From Parahoeflea halophila (GTDB taxonomy: Bacteria; Pseudomonadota; Alphaproteobacteria; Rhizobiales; Rhizobiaceae): a DNA stretch of 64,000 nt. The position numbers and the translations under genes are program-made. Position 1 is the first letter of the stretch, and each line of letters starts with the position of its first letter. Location of the stretch: positions 1,493,635 to 1,557,634 of the forward strand of contig NZ_OCPC01000001.1 of assembly GCF_900220985.1 (NCBI RefSeq), read 5' to 3'. Under the pieces are notes generated by a model. It saw only the letters and a list, made by a program, of their open reading frames with translations. It was not told the origin of the DNA and did not search any database. Below, in pieces: positions 33,631-42,482 of this stretch.

Positions 33631-35705
33631 CACGTTATTCGCTCGCCATCGACATTGGCGGAACCTTTACCGACGCCGTGCTTCTGGCTTCCGACGGCGG
33701 AAGCTACGTCGACAAGACCCTGACCACCCACAACAATCTGCTGGAGGGATTTTTTCGCGGTGTCGATCTGGTTCTGGGCAAGGCCGGCATCGGGCCGGCC
33801 GATGTGGACGACGTAGTCGTTCATGCCACAACGGTGGTCACCAACGCACTGATCGAGCGCAAGGGTCCGCCGGTAGCCCTGTTGCTGACCGAAGGGTTTC
33901 GCGATGTGCTCTATATCCGCGAAGAGCATCGCTATGACATGTACGATCCGCAGATCGAGTTTGCTGAACCGCTGATCCCGATGGAGCGCACGTTTACGGT
34001 TCGCGAGCGCACTTTCGCCGATGCCACGGTCGACGTCGCCGTCGATCGCCAGGAAATCCTGGACATCATCGGCAAGTGCCGCCAGGCCGGCATCGTCTCA
34101 GTCGCCGTCTGCTTCCTCAATTCCTACCGCAACGGTGCCAACGAGGAAGAGGTGCGTCGCATTTTTGCAGAGGAGGCGCCGGACATCTATGTCTCGCTTT
34201 CAAGCGTCATCGCGCCGCAGATGCGCGAATACCTGCGCGCCTCGACCGTGGCCATCAACGCCTACACGGTCCCGATCACCCGGCCGTATCTCTCAGCGCT
34301 GATTACCGAACTCAAGACCCGCGGCTTTTCCCAGCAGCCGTTGATCATGTTGTCCAACGGTGGTGTCATCGGCGCCGAGCGCGCCAGCACCATACCGGTG
34401 CGCATGATCGAATCCGGCCCTGCCGCCGGCGCGCTGGTTGCGTGCTACTTCTCCCGCATCTTTGGCATTCCCGACCTTATTTCCTTCGACATGGGCGGTA
34501 CCACGGCCAAGGCCTGCATCGTGCAGGACCACGAACCGCTGGTTACCGGCACCTTCGAGGTCGACCGCCGTTACCGATTCAAGCCGGGCAGCGGCATGCC
34601 GATCACCGTGCCTTCGATCGACATGATCGAGATCGGCGCGGGTGGCGGGTCGATCGCCTCCGTCGATGATCTGGGTCTGCTCAAGATCGGACCGGAGAGC
34701 GCGGGCTCCATGCCCGGGCCGGCTTGCTACGGCCGCGGCGGAACCGATCCCTGTGTCACCGATGCGGACGTAGTACTGGGCATTCTCGACCCGAAACGCT
34801 TCCTGGGCGGCGACATGCAGCTCGACACTGCAGCCGCCGAGACGGCGCTGGACGATCTGGGCGGCAAGCTAGGCCTGCCGCGCTCGCAGGCGGCCTGGGG
34901 CGTCTTTGAAGTGGTTTGCGAACAGATGGCCGCTGCAACCCGGACCCACGCCACCGAGCGCGGCATTGACTATCGGGGCCTTCCACTGCTGGCCTTTGGT
35001 GGCGCCGGACCGGTACATGCCTGCATGGTCGCGGAACTGACCGAAAGTACCAAGGTGATATATCCGCCGCTGGCAAGCGTGCTCTCGGCCTTCGGAACGC
35101 TGGTCACTCCGGCGCAGATCGACCTCGTTCGCAGCCTTGTCTCGCCGCTCGAAAGCCTGGACTGGGCTGCAGTGGATGGCGTTTTGCAAAGCATGATGAA
35201 GGAAGGCGGTGACGCGTTGCGTGAAGCTGGCATTCCCGATTCCGAAGCTTGCTTCGCTTACGCGGTGGAGATGCGCTATGCCGGCCAGCAGTCGGAAGTG
35301 CGGATCAACCTGCCCGCCGACGTGGTGTCGGCGCGCGACACGCGGCGCATACAAGACCTGTTCGAAACCGAGTATCACCGCCAGTACGGTCTAAAGCTCG
35401 CAGGCATGGGCATCGAGATTGTCAACTGGCTGGTAACAGCCAGCGGTGCCCAGGCGGACCGCCCGGCTGCACGCCAGGCACAGGCGGGAGCCGAGCGCCG
35501 CAGCGAAAGCCGCAATGTCTTCATCGGCGGCGAACCGCAATCGGTTGCTGTTTACCAGCGCGCGATGATTACGGCGGAGGACCGCATTGCCGGTCCCGCC
35601 ATAATCGAGGAACGCGAGACCACTATCTTCGTACTCGAGAACTGGGTTGCCACCCTGCATGCCAGCGGCAGCATCGTGGCGGAAAAGACAAAGGGAGCCT
35701 CGTAA
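33627..35705 (+). CDS. hyuA: Hydantoinase/oxoprolinase family protein, A subunit
   Basis: A 692-residue HyuA-type subunit, the ATP-binding half of enzymes that hydrolyse cyclic imides/lactams (N-methylhydantoinase, 5-oxoprolinase) or carboxylate ketones. Motifs: AIDIGGTFTDAV (7-18), SFDMGGTTAKACIV and LAFGGAGPVHACMVAEL, the three actin-fold phosphate loops. Start 33627 (MTRYSLAID) overlaps the IclR stop. It is translated together with the B subunit (TAATG overlap). The neighbouring aldolase and CoA ligase suggest that the opened product is an acid degraded to CoA esters. Confidence 0.92.
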   Translation: MTRYSLAIDIGGTFTDAVLLASDGGSYVDKTLTTHNNLLEGFFRGVDLVLGKAGIGPADVDDVVVHATTVVTNALIERKGPPVALLLTEGFRDVLYIREEHRYDMYDPQIEFAEPLIPMERTFTVRERTFADATVDVAVDRQEILDIIGKCRQAGIVSVAVCFLNSYRNGANEEEVRRIFAEEAPDIYVSLSSVIAPQMREYLRASTVAINAYTVPITRPYLSALITELKTRGFSQQPLIMLSNGGVIGAERASTIPVRMIESGPAAGALVACYFSRIFGIPDLISFDMGGTTAKACIVQDHEPLVTGTFEVDRRYRFKPGSGMPITVPSIDMIEIGAGGGSIASVDDLGLLKIGPESAGSMPGPACYGRGGTDPCVTDADVVLGILDPKRFLGGDMQLDTAAAETALDDLGGKLGLPRSQAAWGVFEVVCEQMAAATRTHATERGIDYRGLPLLAFGGAGPVHACMVAELTESTKVIYPPLASVLSAFGTLVTPAQIDLVRSLVSPLESLDWAAVDGVLQSMMKEGGDALREAGIPDSEACFAYAVEMRYAGQQSEVRINLPADVVSARDTRRIQDLFETEYHRQYGLKLAGMGIEIVNWLVTASGAQADRPAARQAQAGAERRSESRNVFIGGEPQSVAVYQRAMITAEDRIAGPAIIEERETTIFVLENWVATLHASGSIVAEKTKGAS

Positions 35706-37252
35706 TGGACGGCGTCGAACTTCAGATCCTGTGGAGCAACCTCATCGGCATCGTCAGTGAGCAGGCAAGGGCCCTTCAGCGGATCGCCTTCAGCCCGATC
35801 GTGCGCGAAGCGGGCGACCTCGCCAACGGCCTCTTTGATGAGAAGGCGCGGATGGTGGCGCAGGCCGTCACCGGAACACCCGGCCACATCAACTCGCTTG
35901 CGGCCGCTGCCCGCAACCTGCTTGATCACACCGACATGGACAAGCTTCGCCCCGGCGACGTCCTGATTACCAACGATCCCTGGATGTCGGCAGGCCATTT
36001 CTTCGACATCACCATCATCTCGCCGATCTTCCGCAATGGCAGAATAATCGCCTATGCGGGGTCGACCATTCACCATTCGGATATCGGCGGATACGGTATC
36101 GGCTCGGGCGCACGCGACATCCACGAGGAGGGTCTCTGGATTCCTGTGATGAAGCTTTACGAGGAGGGTCGGCCGAACGAGACGCTGTTCTCGATCATCA
36201 AGCGCAACGTGCGCACACCCGATGCACTTATGGGCGACCTCGGTGCCCAGGTGTCGAGTGGTATGATCGCTGCGGAGCGGCTCAATGCACTCTGCGACCG
36301 CTATGACCTCGACGACATCTCCGAACTGTCCGAAGAGATCATAGCCCGCTCCGAGAAGGCGACCCGTGAGGCGATCGCCAAGCTGCCAGCGGGAACCTGG
36401 CATGGCGCATCGACATTCGATGTGCCCGGCGGCGAGGTCATCGAACTCAAGACGGCGGTGACCGTCGATCCGGACGCGGGCGAGATCACCATCGATTTCG
36501 ATGGTTCCTCCGGGCCCAGCGCCATGGGTATCAACGTGGTCCCTGCCTACACACACGCCTACGCGACCTTTGCCATCCGGTCGACGCTCAACCCGGATCT
36601 GCCCAACAATGCGGGCTCGCTGGCGCCGATCAAGCTCAAGCTTCCCGACGCGTGCGTGGTCAACGCACAGTACCCGTCGCCGGTCAATGCCCGCCACGTG
36701 GTCGGCATGTACGTGCCGTTCCCGATCCTGAAAGCGCTGGCACAGATTCTGCCCGACGCGGTGATCGCTGAAGGCTCCGGCGCGGTCTGGACCATCCAGA
36801 TCCAGGGCAAGGATACGAGTGGCAAGCCGTTCACCAGTTCGATGTTCAACTATTCCGGCGGCATGGGCGCACGCGCTCACAAACCGGGCCTCTCGGCAAT
36901 CTGCTATCCCACCGGCGTTTCGGCGGTCCCCGTCGAGGTGCTTGAGGCTTCCTACCCGATCGCATTCACCTGCAAGGAACTGGAGCGCGGCACGGGTGGA
37001 AAAGGCCGCCAGCCCGGCGGCGACGGCCAGCGGATCGGCTACCGGATGCGCACAAATTCGCGCTGGCTGCTCAACACCATCCCGAGCCGTCTGTCGCACG
37101 GCCCTGAAGGCGTTTTCGGTGGTGGCGACGGGGCCAAGGGATCCTTCCAGATCAACGGTCAGGATGTGGCTGATACCCGCAAGCGTGAGATGAACCCGGA
37201 TGACGAGGTATTCATGATCACGCCTGGGGGTGGCGGTTACGGACAGGCCTGA
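35705..37252 (+). CDS. hyuB: Hydantoinase family protein, B subunit
   Basis: A 515-residue HyuB. The family core is visible: SPIVREAGDLANGLFDEKARM, GDVLITNDPWMSAGHFFDITI, GSTIHHSDIGGYGIGSGARD, and the Gly-rich C terminus MITPGGGGYGQA. The GHFFD and HHSD segments hold the conserved metal-binding His/Asp residues. Its WMSAGH differs from the YGGVTHLND version found in the two B subunits of the opposing operon, marking a separate subfamily and probably a different substrate. Confidence 0.9.
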   Translation: MDGVELQILWSNLIGIVSEQARALQRIAFSPIVREAGDLANGLFDEKARMVAQAVTGTPGHINSLAAAARNLLDHTDMDKLRPGDVLITNDPWMSAGHFFDITIISPIFRNGRIIAYAGSTIHHSDIGGYGIGSGARDIHEEGLWIPVMKLYEEGRPNETLFSIIKRNVRTPDALMGDLGAQVSSGMIAAERLNALCDRYDLDDISELSEEIIARSEKATREAIAKLPAGTWHGASTFDVPGGEVIELKTAVTVDPDAGEITIDFDGSSGPSAMGINVVPAYTHAYATFAIRSTLNPDLPNNAGSLAPIKLKLPDACVVNAQYPSPVNARHVVGMYVPFPILKALAQILPDAVIAEGSGAVWTIQIQGKDTSGKPFTSSMFNYSGGMGARAHKPGLSAICYPTGVSAVPVEVLEASYPIAFTCKELERGTGGKGRQPGGDGQRIGYRMRTNSRWLLNTIPSRLSHGPEGVFGGGDGAKGSFQINGQDVADTRKREMNPDDEVFMITPGGGGYGQA

Positions 37253-37255
37253 GCC

Positions 37256-38035
37256 ATGCCGTTGCGCCAGCAATTTGCTCACAGGCTGCGCGCCCGCGCG
37301 CCCTTGATCGGCACATTCGTCAAGCTCCGCGATCCCGCCGTGATCGAGATGCTGGGGCATTGCGGGTTTGACTTCGTAGTCATCGACGCCGAGCATGCCC
37401 CGTTTGGACGCGAGAACCTCGCGATTGCGATGCTTGCCGCCCGCGCCGCCAACCTGGCCGCGTTGGTCCGGATCCCGGAAGTCAACGGAGCGTGGATTTC
37501 AACGGCACTGGATTGCGGTGCGGCCGGCATTGTTGCGCCGCAGGTTGCCAGCGAAGCGATGGCAAAAACCCTCACCCGCATGATGAAACATGACGCTGAC
37601 CGTGGCTTCTCACCTTCGACCGCCGCCGCGGACTACGGCACGCGCGGTATCAAGAAACATCTGCAGGCTCAACCGCTGGAAACCGTCTTGATCTGTCAGA
37701 TTGAAGATCCCAGCGCTGTCTCCGTAGCCCGAGAGATCGCCGCGGTGGCTGGCGTTGACGGCTTGTTGGTAGGGCCTGTGGATCTTGCAGTATCGAATGG
37801 CATGACAGATCCTTCGATGCCGGAGATCAAGGGGCTGGCCGCGCAAGTGATGTCTGCTGCGCAGGACTCCGGCAAATCCGCCGGAATGTTCTTGTCTGAT
37901 GCTTCGGCCGTGGCTGAGTGGAGCGCTGGTGGCTGCAATCTTTTTGTACTGGGTACCGACCAGTCTTTTCTGATGCAATCGGCCCGGGCGGGCTGTGCCG
38001 CCATGCGTAATGCATTTGCGGGTAACAGCAGTTGA
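37256..38035 (+). CDS. HpcH/HpaI-type class II aldolase
   Basis: A 259-residue pyruvate-type aldolase of the HpcH/HpaI/citrate-lyase-beta family. Catalytic His47 (DAEHAPFG), Arg72 (VRIPEVNG), and metal ligands Glu150 (CQIED) and Asp176 (GPVDLAVS) match HpaI positions within two residues. It would cleave a 4-hydroxy-2-oxo acid into pyruvate and an aldehyde. It starts 3 bases after hyuB, so it probably acts on a product of ring opening. Confidence 0.88.
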   Translation: MPLRQQFAHRLRARAPLIGTFVKLRDPAVIEMLGHCGFDFVVIDAEHAPFGRENLAIAMLAARAANLAALVRIPEVNGAWISTALDCGAAGIVAPQVASEAMAKTLTRMMKHDADRGFSPSTAAADYGTRGIKKHLQAQPLETVLICQIEDPSAVSVAREIAAVAGVDGLLVGPVDLAVSNGMTDPSMPEIKGLAAQVMSAAQDSGKSAGMFLSDASAVAEWSAGGCNLFVLGTDQSFLMQSARAGCAAMRNAFAGNSS

Positions 38036-38071
38036 AACGATGGCTCGTGCGCGGGATCATGGAGAAACAAT

Positions 38072-39586
38072 ATGAATTTGGCAGAATGGCTCGTCCGCAC
38101 GGCCAGGCGCGAGCCGGAGAGACCGGCACTTTTGTCGGGCGAACATTTGGTGGCAACTTACGCCGGGTTTGCCGCTAATGCCGCGGGCGTTGGCGCCTTC
38201 CTGCGCGCCCGGCACAGCGTCAGGCCCGGCGACCGGGTTGCCGTCTTCATGAAGAACAGCCCGGCCTATCTCGAATTGCTTTATGGCATCTGGTTTTGTG
38301 GCGCAGTGGCCGTGCCTATCAATGCCAAGCTACATCCGCGCGAAGCCGCCTTCATTGTCGAGGATTCCGGAGCCAGGGTTGTGTTTGTCTCGGGCGCCGA
38401 GGAACTGGCTGCCTTGCTGCCATCCACGTGCACGATGCAAGATCTCGCAGCCGGCCCCGCTTTCGATACGGCAGTCGAACCGCTTGCCGCACCGGAGCCG
38501 CGTGCGCCCGATGACCTGGCCTGGCTTTTCTACACCTCGGGGACAACCGGGAAGCCCAAGGGAGTGATGCTGACCAACGCCAATCTTCATGCAATGGCCT
38601 ATGCCTATTTCGTCGATGTGGATGACGTCCTGCCGGAGGATGCAGCAGTCTATGCCGCACCGCTGTCACACGGTGCGGGGCTCTACAATTTCATGCACGT
38701 TCTGCGCGGAAGCCGCCATGTCGTACCTGCCTCGGGCGGGTTTGATCCGAGCGAACTCTCGGACCTTGCGCCGCGGCTTGGCAACGTCACCATGTTCGCC
38801 GCCCCCACGATGATCAGCCGCTGGCTGGCGGCCGCACGGCAGTCGGGCTATGCGGGAGAAGGCGTGCGCACCATCGTTTACGGTGGCGGCCCGATGTATT
38901 TCTCCGACATCGAGGCAGCGACAAAACAATTCGGCGCCCGGTTCGTCCAGATCTACGGCCAGGGCGAATGCCCGATGTCGCTGACCTCGCTGTCGCGCGA
39001 CGATGTCACGGACCGCAAACATCCCAGATGGCGTGAACGGCTGGCTTCGGTCGGCACCGCGCAGTCCTGCGTCGCGATCCGTGTGGTCGGCGAGGACGGC
39101 GAGGACAAGCCCGTGGGAGAGATCGGCGAGATCGTCGCCTCTGGTGCGCCGGTGATGAAGGGATACTGGAAAAACCCCGATGCCACCGCCCAAAGCATCA
39201 GGAATGGCTGGCTGTGGACCGGCGACATGGGCTCGCTCGATGAGGATGGCTATCTCACCCTGCATGACCGCTCCAAGGATGTCATCATCTCGGGCGGCAC
39301 CAATATCTACCCGCGCGAGGTCGAGGAAGCCTTGCTCATCCACCCGGGCGTGGCGGAAGTTTCCGTGGTCGGTCGGCCCAGTGCCGAATGGGGCGAGGAG
39401 GTCGTCGCCTTCATCGTTGCTTCCGATACCGAAATACCGGCCGTCGCCGATCTCGACGCTCATTGCCGTTCGCTCATCGCCGGTTTCAAGCGCCCCAGGA
39501 GCTATGTCTTCGAAGAGGCCCTGCCGAAAAACAATTACGGCAAGGTGCTCAAGACCGAACTGAGAGAGCGGCTGAATCAAGATTAG
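38072..39586 (+). CDS. AMP-forming acyl-CoA ligase
   Basis: A 504-residue ANL-superfamily ligase. ATP loop YTSGTTGKPKG (154-164), the A5 motif IYGQGECPM, WTGDMGSLDEDGYL, and C-terminal Lys near residue 491 (NNYGKVLKTEL). It activates a carboxylic acid to its CoA thioester. The YGQGECP motif in place of YGMTE is frequent in long- and medium-chain or aryl-acid ligases of uncertain substrate. It is the last gene of the rightward operon and the likely exit to central metabolism. Confidence 0.92.
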   Translation: MNLAEWLVRTARREPERPALLSGEHLVATYAGFAANAAGVGAFLRARHSVRPGDRVAVFMKNSPAYLELLYGIWFCGAVAVPINAKLHPREAAFIVEDSGARVVFVSGAEELAALLPSTCTMQDLAAGPAFDTAVEPLAAPEPRAPDDLAWLFYTSGTTGKPKGVMLTNANLHAMAYAYFVDVDDVLPEDAAVYAAPLSHGAGLYNFMHVLRGSRHVVPASGGFDPSELSDLAPRLGNVTMFAAPTMISRWLAAARQSGYAGEGVRTIVYGGGPMYFSDIEAATKQFGARFVQIYGQGECPMSLTSLSRDDVTDRKHPRWRERLASVGTAQSCVAIRVVGEDGEDKPVGEIGEIVASGAPVMKGYWKNPDATAQSIRNGWLWTGDMGSLDEDGYLTLHDRSKDVIISGGTNIYPREVEEALLIHPGVAEVSVVGRPSAEWGEEVVAFIVASDTEIPAVADLDAHCRSLIAGFKRPRSYVFEEALPKNNYGKVLKTELRERLNQD

Positions 39587-39782
39587 CCGTCAGAGCTGCG
39601 TCTACAATGGTTCATTGGCAGGCGGCATGCTCAGCCTCGTTCGGATCCGCTGGAGCCCCGCGAGACATGCGGAGAGCGGCAGATAGGGACTTTGTGGCGT
39701 CCGGGGGTCCGGAGAGCACCAATCACGGTGCAGTATTATCTGGCGCCGGCGGAGGCAGCACAACAGGCAGCGGACGGCCGGC
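39587..39782. other. Convergent gap between two hydantoinase operons
   Basis: About 196 bases separate the ends of two large operons transcribed toward each other. I see no strong hairpin with a T-run and no gene. Confidence 0.4.
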
Positions 39783-41369
39783 TCACTCCTTTGTGTCTGC
39801 GACCGGGCTTCCCCAGCCGCCGCCATTGGCGGTCGAGACAATGATCTCGTCACCCGGCTCGATCACGAGGCCGCTTATGAAGGCGTAGCTCCGGCTCGAT
39901 CCGTCCTTTCGGGTGACGGAGATTGCATTGGTGCCGCCGGCCTCGCCGCCATTCAGGCCCCAGACCGGAACCTTGTTGCGGCTGTAGCCGCCTGCCAGCA
40001 CAGTGCGTCCACGCGGCCTGTAGGAGACCGAAAGCCCCCTGCCGCCCGCATGCAGGCCCTTGCCGTCGGCGCTTTCGCTTAGGCGCTTGTAGCCGACATC
40101 GATGCCGTAACGGGTCTCGCAGATCTCGACCGGGCAGTTGAAGGTCTCGCCATGGCTGGCGGAATACATAGCATCGAGCCCGTCGCGCTCGGCCGTCGCG
40201 CCCCAGCCGCCCATCTGCGGCTCGACCATGGTGAAGCGGCGGCCGGTGTCAGGATGGTCGCCGGCAAGAACCGTCCCGCAGATCGAGGCGAAATGCCCCG
40301 CCGGCATCCGCCCGGGCAGCGCCCGCGCCATGCATTGCCACAGCATGTCGTAAAGCCGTATCCGGGTTTCGAAGTAATAGCCGTGCGGGGCAGTCCCGGT
40401 GGCATGGAAGATGGTCCCTTCCCTTGTGATGACTTTCAACGGCCTGAATGACCCGGCATTGGCGGCAAGAGTGGGATCCGTCAGCGCCCTGAAGATCATC
40501 TGCGAGGAAATCACCGCGCCGTCGCGGCTGGTGTTGTAGGGGGCCGAGCGCTGCTCCGGATTGGCCGCAAGATCGACCGTGAAGCTGTCTTCAGTGATGC
40601 GGATCTCGGCCTGCCAGAGCGCGCCGTCATCCTGCTGTTCCTCGATGCGAAAGATGCCCTTCGGCAGCAGCGCCAGGCCTGCGCGCGCGCGCCGCTCGCC
40701 TTCCTCGAACAGGTTTTCCAGCGCCGCCCTGAACGTGTCGAGACCATAGGTTTCGACCAGCTGCGCCACCCGGGTTCCTGCCCGGCGGCTGGCAGCGACC
40801 TGCGCCCAGAGGTCACCGCGCACGAAATCCGGCAGCCGGGAATTGGCCATGATGATGTCGAAGACCGGTTGCAAGACTTCGCCGGCCTGAAACAGCCGCA
40901 CCGCCGGCAGCCGCAAGCCTTCCTGAAAAATCTCGCTTGCTGTTGTCGACATCGATCCCGGCGTCATGCCGCCTATGTCGTTCCAGTGGGCGATCGATGC
41001 GGTCCAGGCGACCAGGACCCCGTCGGCAAACACCGGCATGGCAACCACGACATCGTTGAGATGCGTGACCCCGCCATAGGCCGGGTCATTGGTGACGAAG
41101 AGGTCCCCCTCGCGCAGATTGCCGGTGCCTTCGATCTCGAGGATGCGCTTGACCGCCTTGTCGAGCACCCCGACGAAGGTTGGAATCCCGGCGCCGGACG
41201 AGACGAGCTCGCCCCTGGCGTCGGTGATGCCGGTGCCGACATCGAGCACCTCGTAGATGATCGGGCTCATCGCCGTCTTCTTGAGCACGGCGAACATCTC
41301 GTCTGCCGCCGCCGTCAACCCGGCCTGGATGACGCTGAAGGTGATCGGATCCTGTGCGGCTGCGCTCAT
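39783..41369 (-). CDS. hyuB: Hydantoinase family protein, B subunit (second copy of operon)
   Basis: A 528-residue HyuB. Conserved features: MSPIIYEVLDVGTGITDARGE, GDLFVTNDPAYGGVTHLNDVVV, HWNDIGGMTPGSMSTTASEIFQEG and the end VSTANGGGWGSPV. It shares the THLND and IGGM motifs with the B subunit at 42483-44141 but is clearly diverged from it, so the operon has two B subunits for one A subunit. Either two B partners share HyuA with different substrates, or one B is catalytic and the other structural. Last gene of the leftward operon, overlapping the M24 gene by ATGA. Confidence 0.9.
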   Translation of the reverse strand: MSAAAQDPITFSVIQAGLTAAADEMFAVLKKTAMSPIIYEVLDVGTGITDARGELVSSGAGIPTFVGVLDKAVKRILEIEGTGNLREGDLFVTNDPAYGGVTHLNDVVVAMPVFADGVLVAWTASIAHWNDIGGMTPGSMSTTASEIFQEGLRLPAVRLFQAGEVLQPVFDIIMANSRLPDFVRGDLWAQVAASRRAGTRVAQLVETYGLDTFRAALENLFEEGERRARAGLALLPKGIFRIEEQQDDGALWQAEIRITEDSFTVDLAANPEQRSAPYNTSRDGAVISSQMIFRALTDPTLAANAGSFRPLKVITREGTIFHATGTAPHGYYFETRIRLYDMLWQCMARALPGRMPAGHFASICGTVLAGDHPDTGRRFTMVEPQMGGWGATAERDGLDAMYSASHGETFNCPVEICETRYGIDVGYKRLSESADGKGLHAGGRGLSVSYRPRGRTVLAGGYSRNKVPVWGLNGGEAGGTNAISVTRKDGSSRSYAFISGLVIEPGDEIIVSTANGGGWGSPVADTKE

Positions 41370-42463
41370 TTTCCGGCCACGTGAACATCGCGCGGCAGCG
41401 AGGAGAGGACTTCGGGGCCGTCGGCGCGCAGGATGACAATGTCCTCAAGCCGCAGGCCGAAGCGGCCGGGAAGATAGATGCCGGGCTCGATGGAGAACAC
41501 CATGCCTTCATCGAGCACGGTCTCGGAGGTCGAGGTCAGGTAAGGTGGCTCGTGTACCTCGATGCCCAGTCCGTGCCCGAGCCGGTGGACGAAATATTCG
41601 CCATAGCCGGCCTCGGCGATAACGTTGCGCGCCGCGGCGTCCACATCCATCGCCCTGACGCCGGGGCGCGCGGCAGCCATCGCCGCCTGAACCGCACGTT
41701 CGACGATTGCGTGAACCTCCTCATAGCCCTCGGGCGCATGACCGATCACGGCCATCCTCGTCATGTCGCTCGGAAACCCGTCCTTGCGGCCGCCGATGTC
41801 GATGACCACGGCATCCCCCGTCTCAAGCTTGCGATTGCCCGTAGCATGATGCGGAAAGGCCCCGTTCGGGCCGGAGCCGACGATGGTGAATTCGGGCTTT
41901 GCGCCCTGCCGGACAAATTCGGCGCGGATGGCGTCGGCGACTTCCAGCTCGGTGACGCCGGGTTTCAGCGCAGCAAGACCGGCCTGCATGGCACGGTCGT
42001 CGATGAGCGCATTTTCCTTGAGCTTGGCAAATTCGGCGTCGTCCTTGCGCATCCGCAACGCACCCACCGTGTCGACGGTGAAATCGTGTCGGGCGCCGGG
42101 CAGTGCCCCGAGCACCAGGAGCGCAAAGTCGGCGCGCATGGTTTCGTCGAGAACGACCTTGATCCCGCCGCTGACACCGATCCGGTCCAGCGCCTGCGCA
42201 AGGGCCGCGTCCGGGCCCTGGTCGTCCGACCATTCGCAAAACGCGATATCGGTCTCCTCGCGGGTTCCCTCGGCGTTGAGCGCGGGCATCAGGAACATCT
42301 CGCGTTCGCGCCCGATCATCAGCAGACAGGGCCGTTCATCTCCGTGCGGGTGGAAACCCAGCAGCCAGTGCATGTGCGCACCCGGGCCAAGGACAACCAG
42401 ATCCGTGCCGGTCTCGGCCATGACGGTGCGAAGTTTCTTCAAGCGGTTTTCGGTTTGGCTCAT
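41366..42463 (-). CDS. M24-family metallopeptidase (Xaa-Pro dipeptidase-like)
   Basis: A 365-residue pita-bread-fold enzyme. The five dinuclear-metal ligands are all present: Asp222 (VVIDIGG), Asp233 (PSDMTR), His297 (RLGHGLG), Glu326 (SIEPG) and Glu340 (RLEDIV). This separates it from creatinase, which has the fold but lacks the metal site. It should therefore cleave an X-Pro or similar imide bond. Start 42463 (MSQTENRL) has AGGAAAG upstream. Between two hydantoinase B genes and with a dipeptide-type importer, it could hydrolyse a linear dipeptide made by ring opening. Confidence 0.9.
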   Translation of the reverse strand: MSQTENRLKKLRTVMAETGTDLVVLGPGAHMHWLLGFHPHGDERPCLLMIGREREMFLMPALNAEGTREETDIAFCEWSDDQGPDAALAQALDRIGVSGGIKVVLDETMRADFALLVLGALPGARHDFTVDTVGALRMRKDDAEFAKLKENALIDDRAMQAGLAALKPGVTELEVADAIRAEFVRQGAKPEFTIVGSGPNGAFPHHATGNRKLETGDAVVIDIGGRKDGFPSDMTRMAVIGHAPEGYEEVHAIVERAVQAAMAAARPGVRAMDVDAAARNVIAEAGYGEYFVHRLGHGLGIEVHEPPYLTSTSETVLDEGMVFSIEPGIYLPGRFGLRLEDIVILRADGPEVLSSLPRDVHVAGK

Positions 42464-42482
42464 GGTCTTTCCTGCTTCTTGT

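Noticed and set aside
41366..42463. M24 protein as a creatinase, which would make the operon a creatinine/creatine pathway.
   Set aside because: All five dinuclear metal ligands are present, whereas creatinase lacks them; no creatininase, sarcosine oxidase or carbamoylsarcosine gene is nearby.
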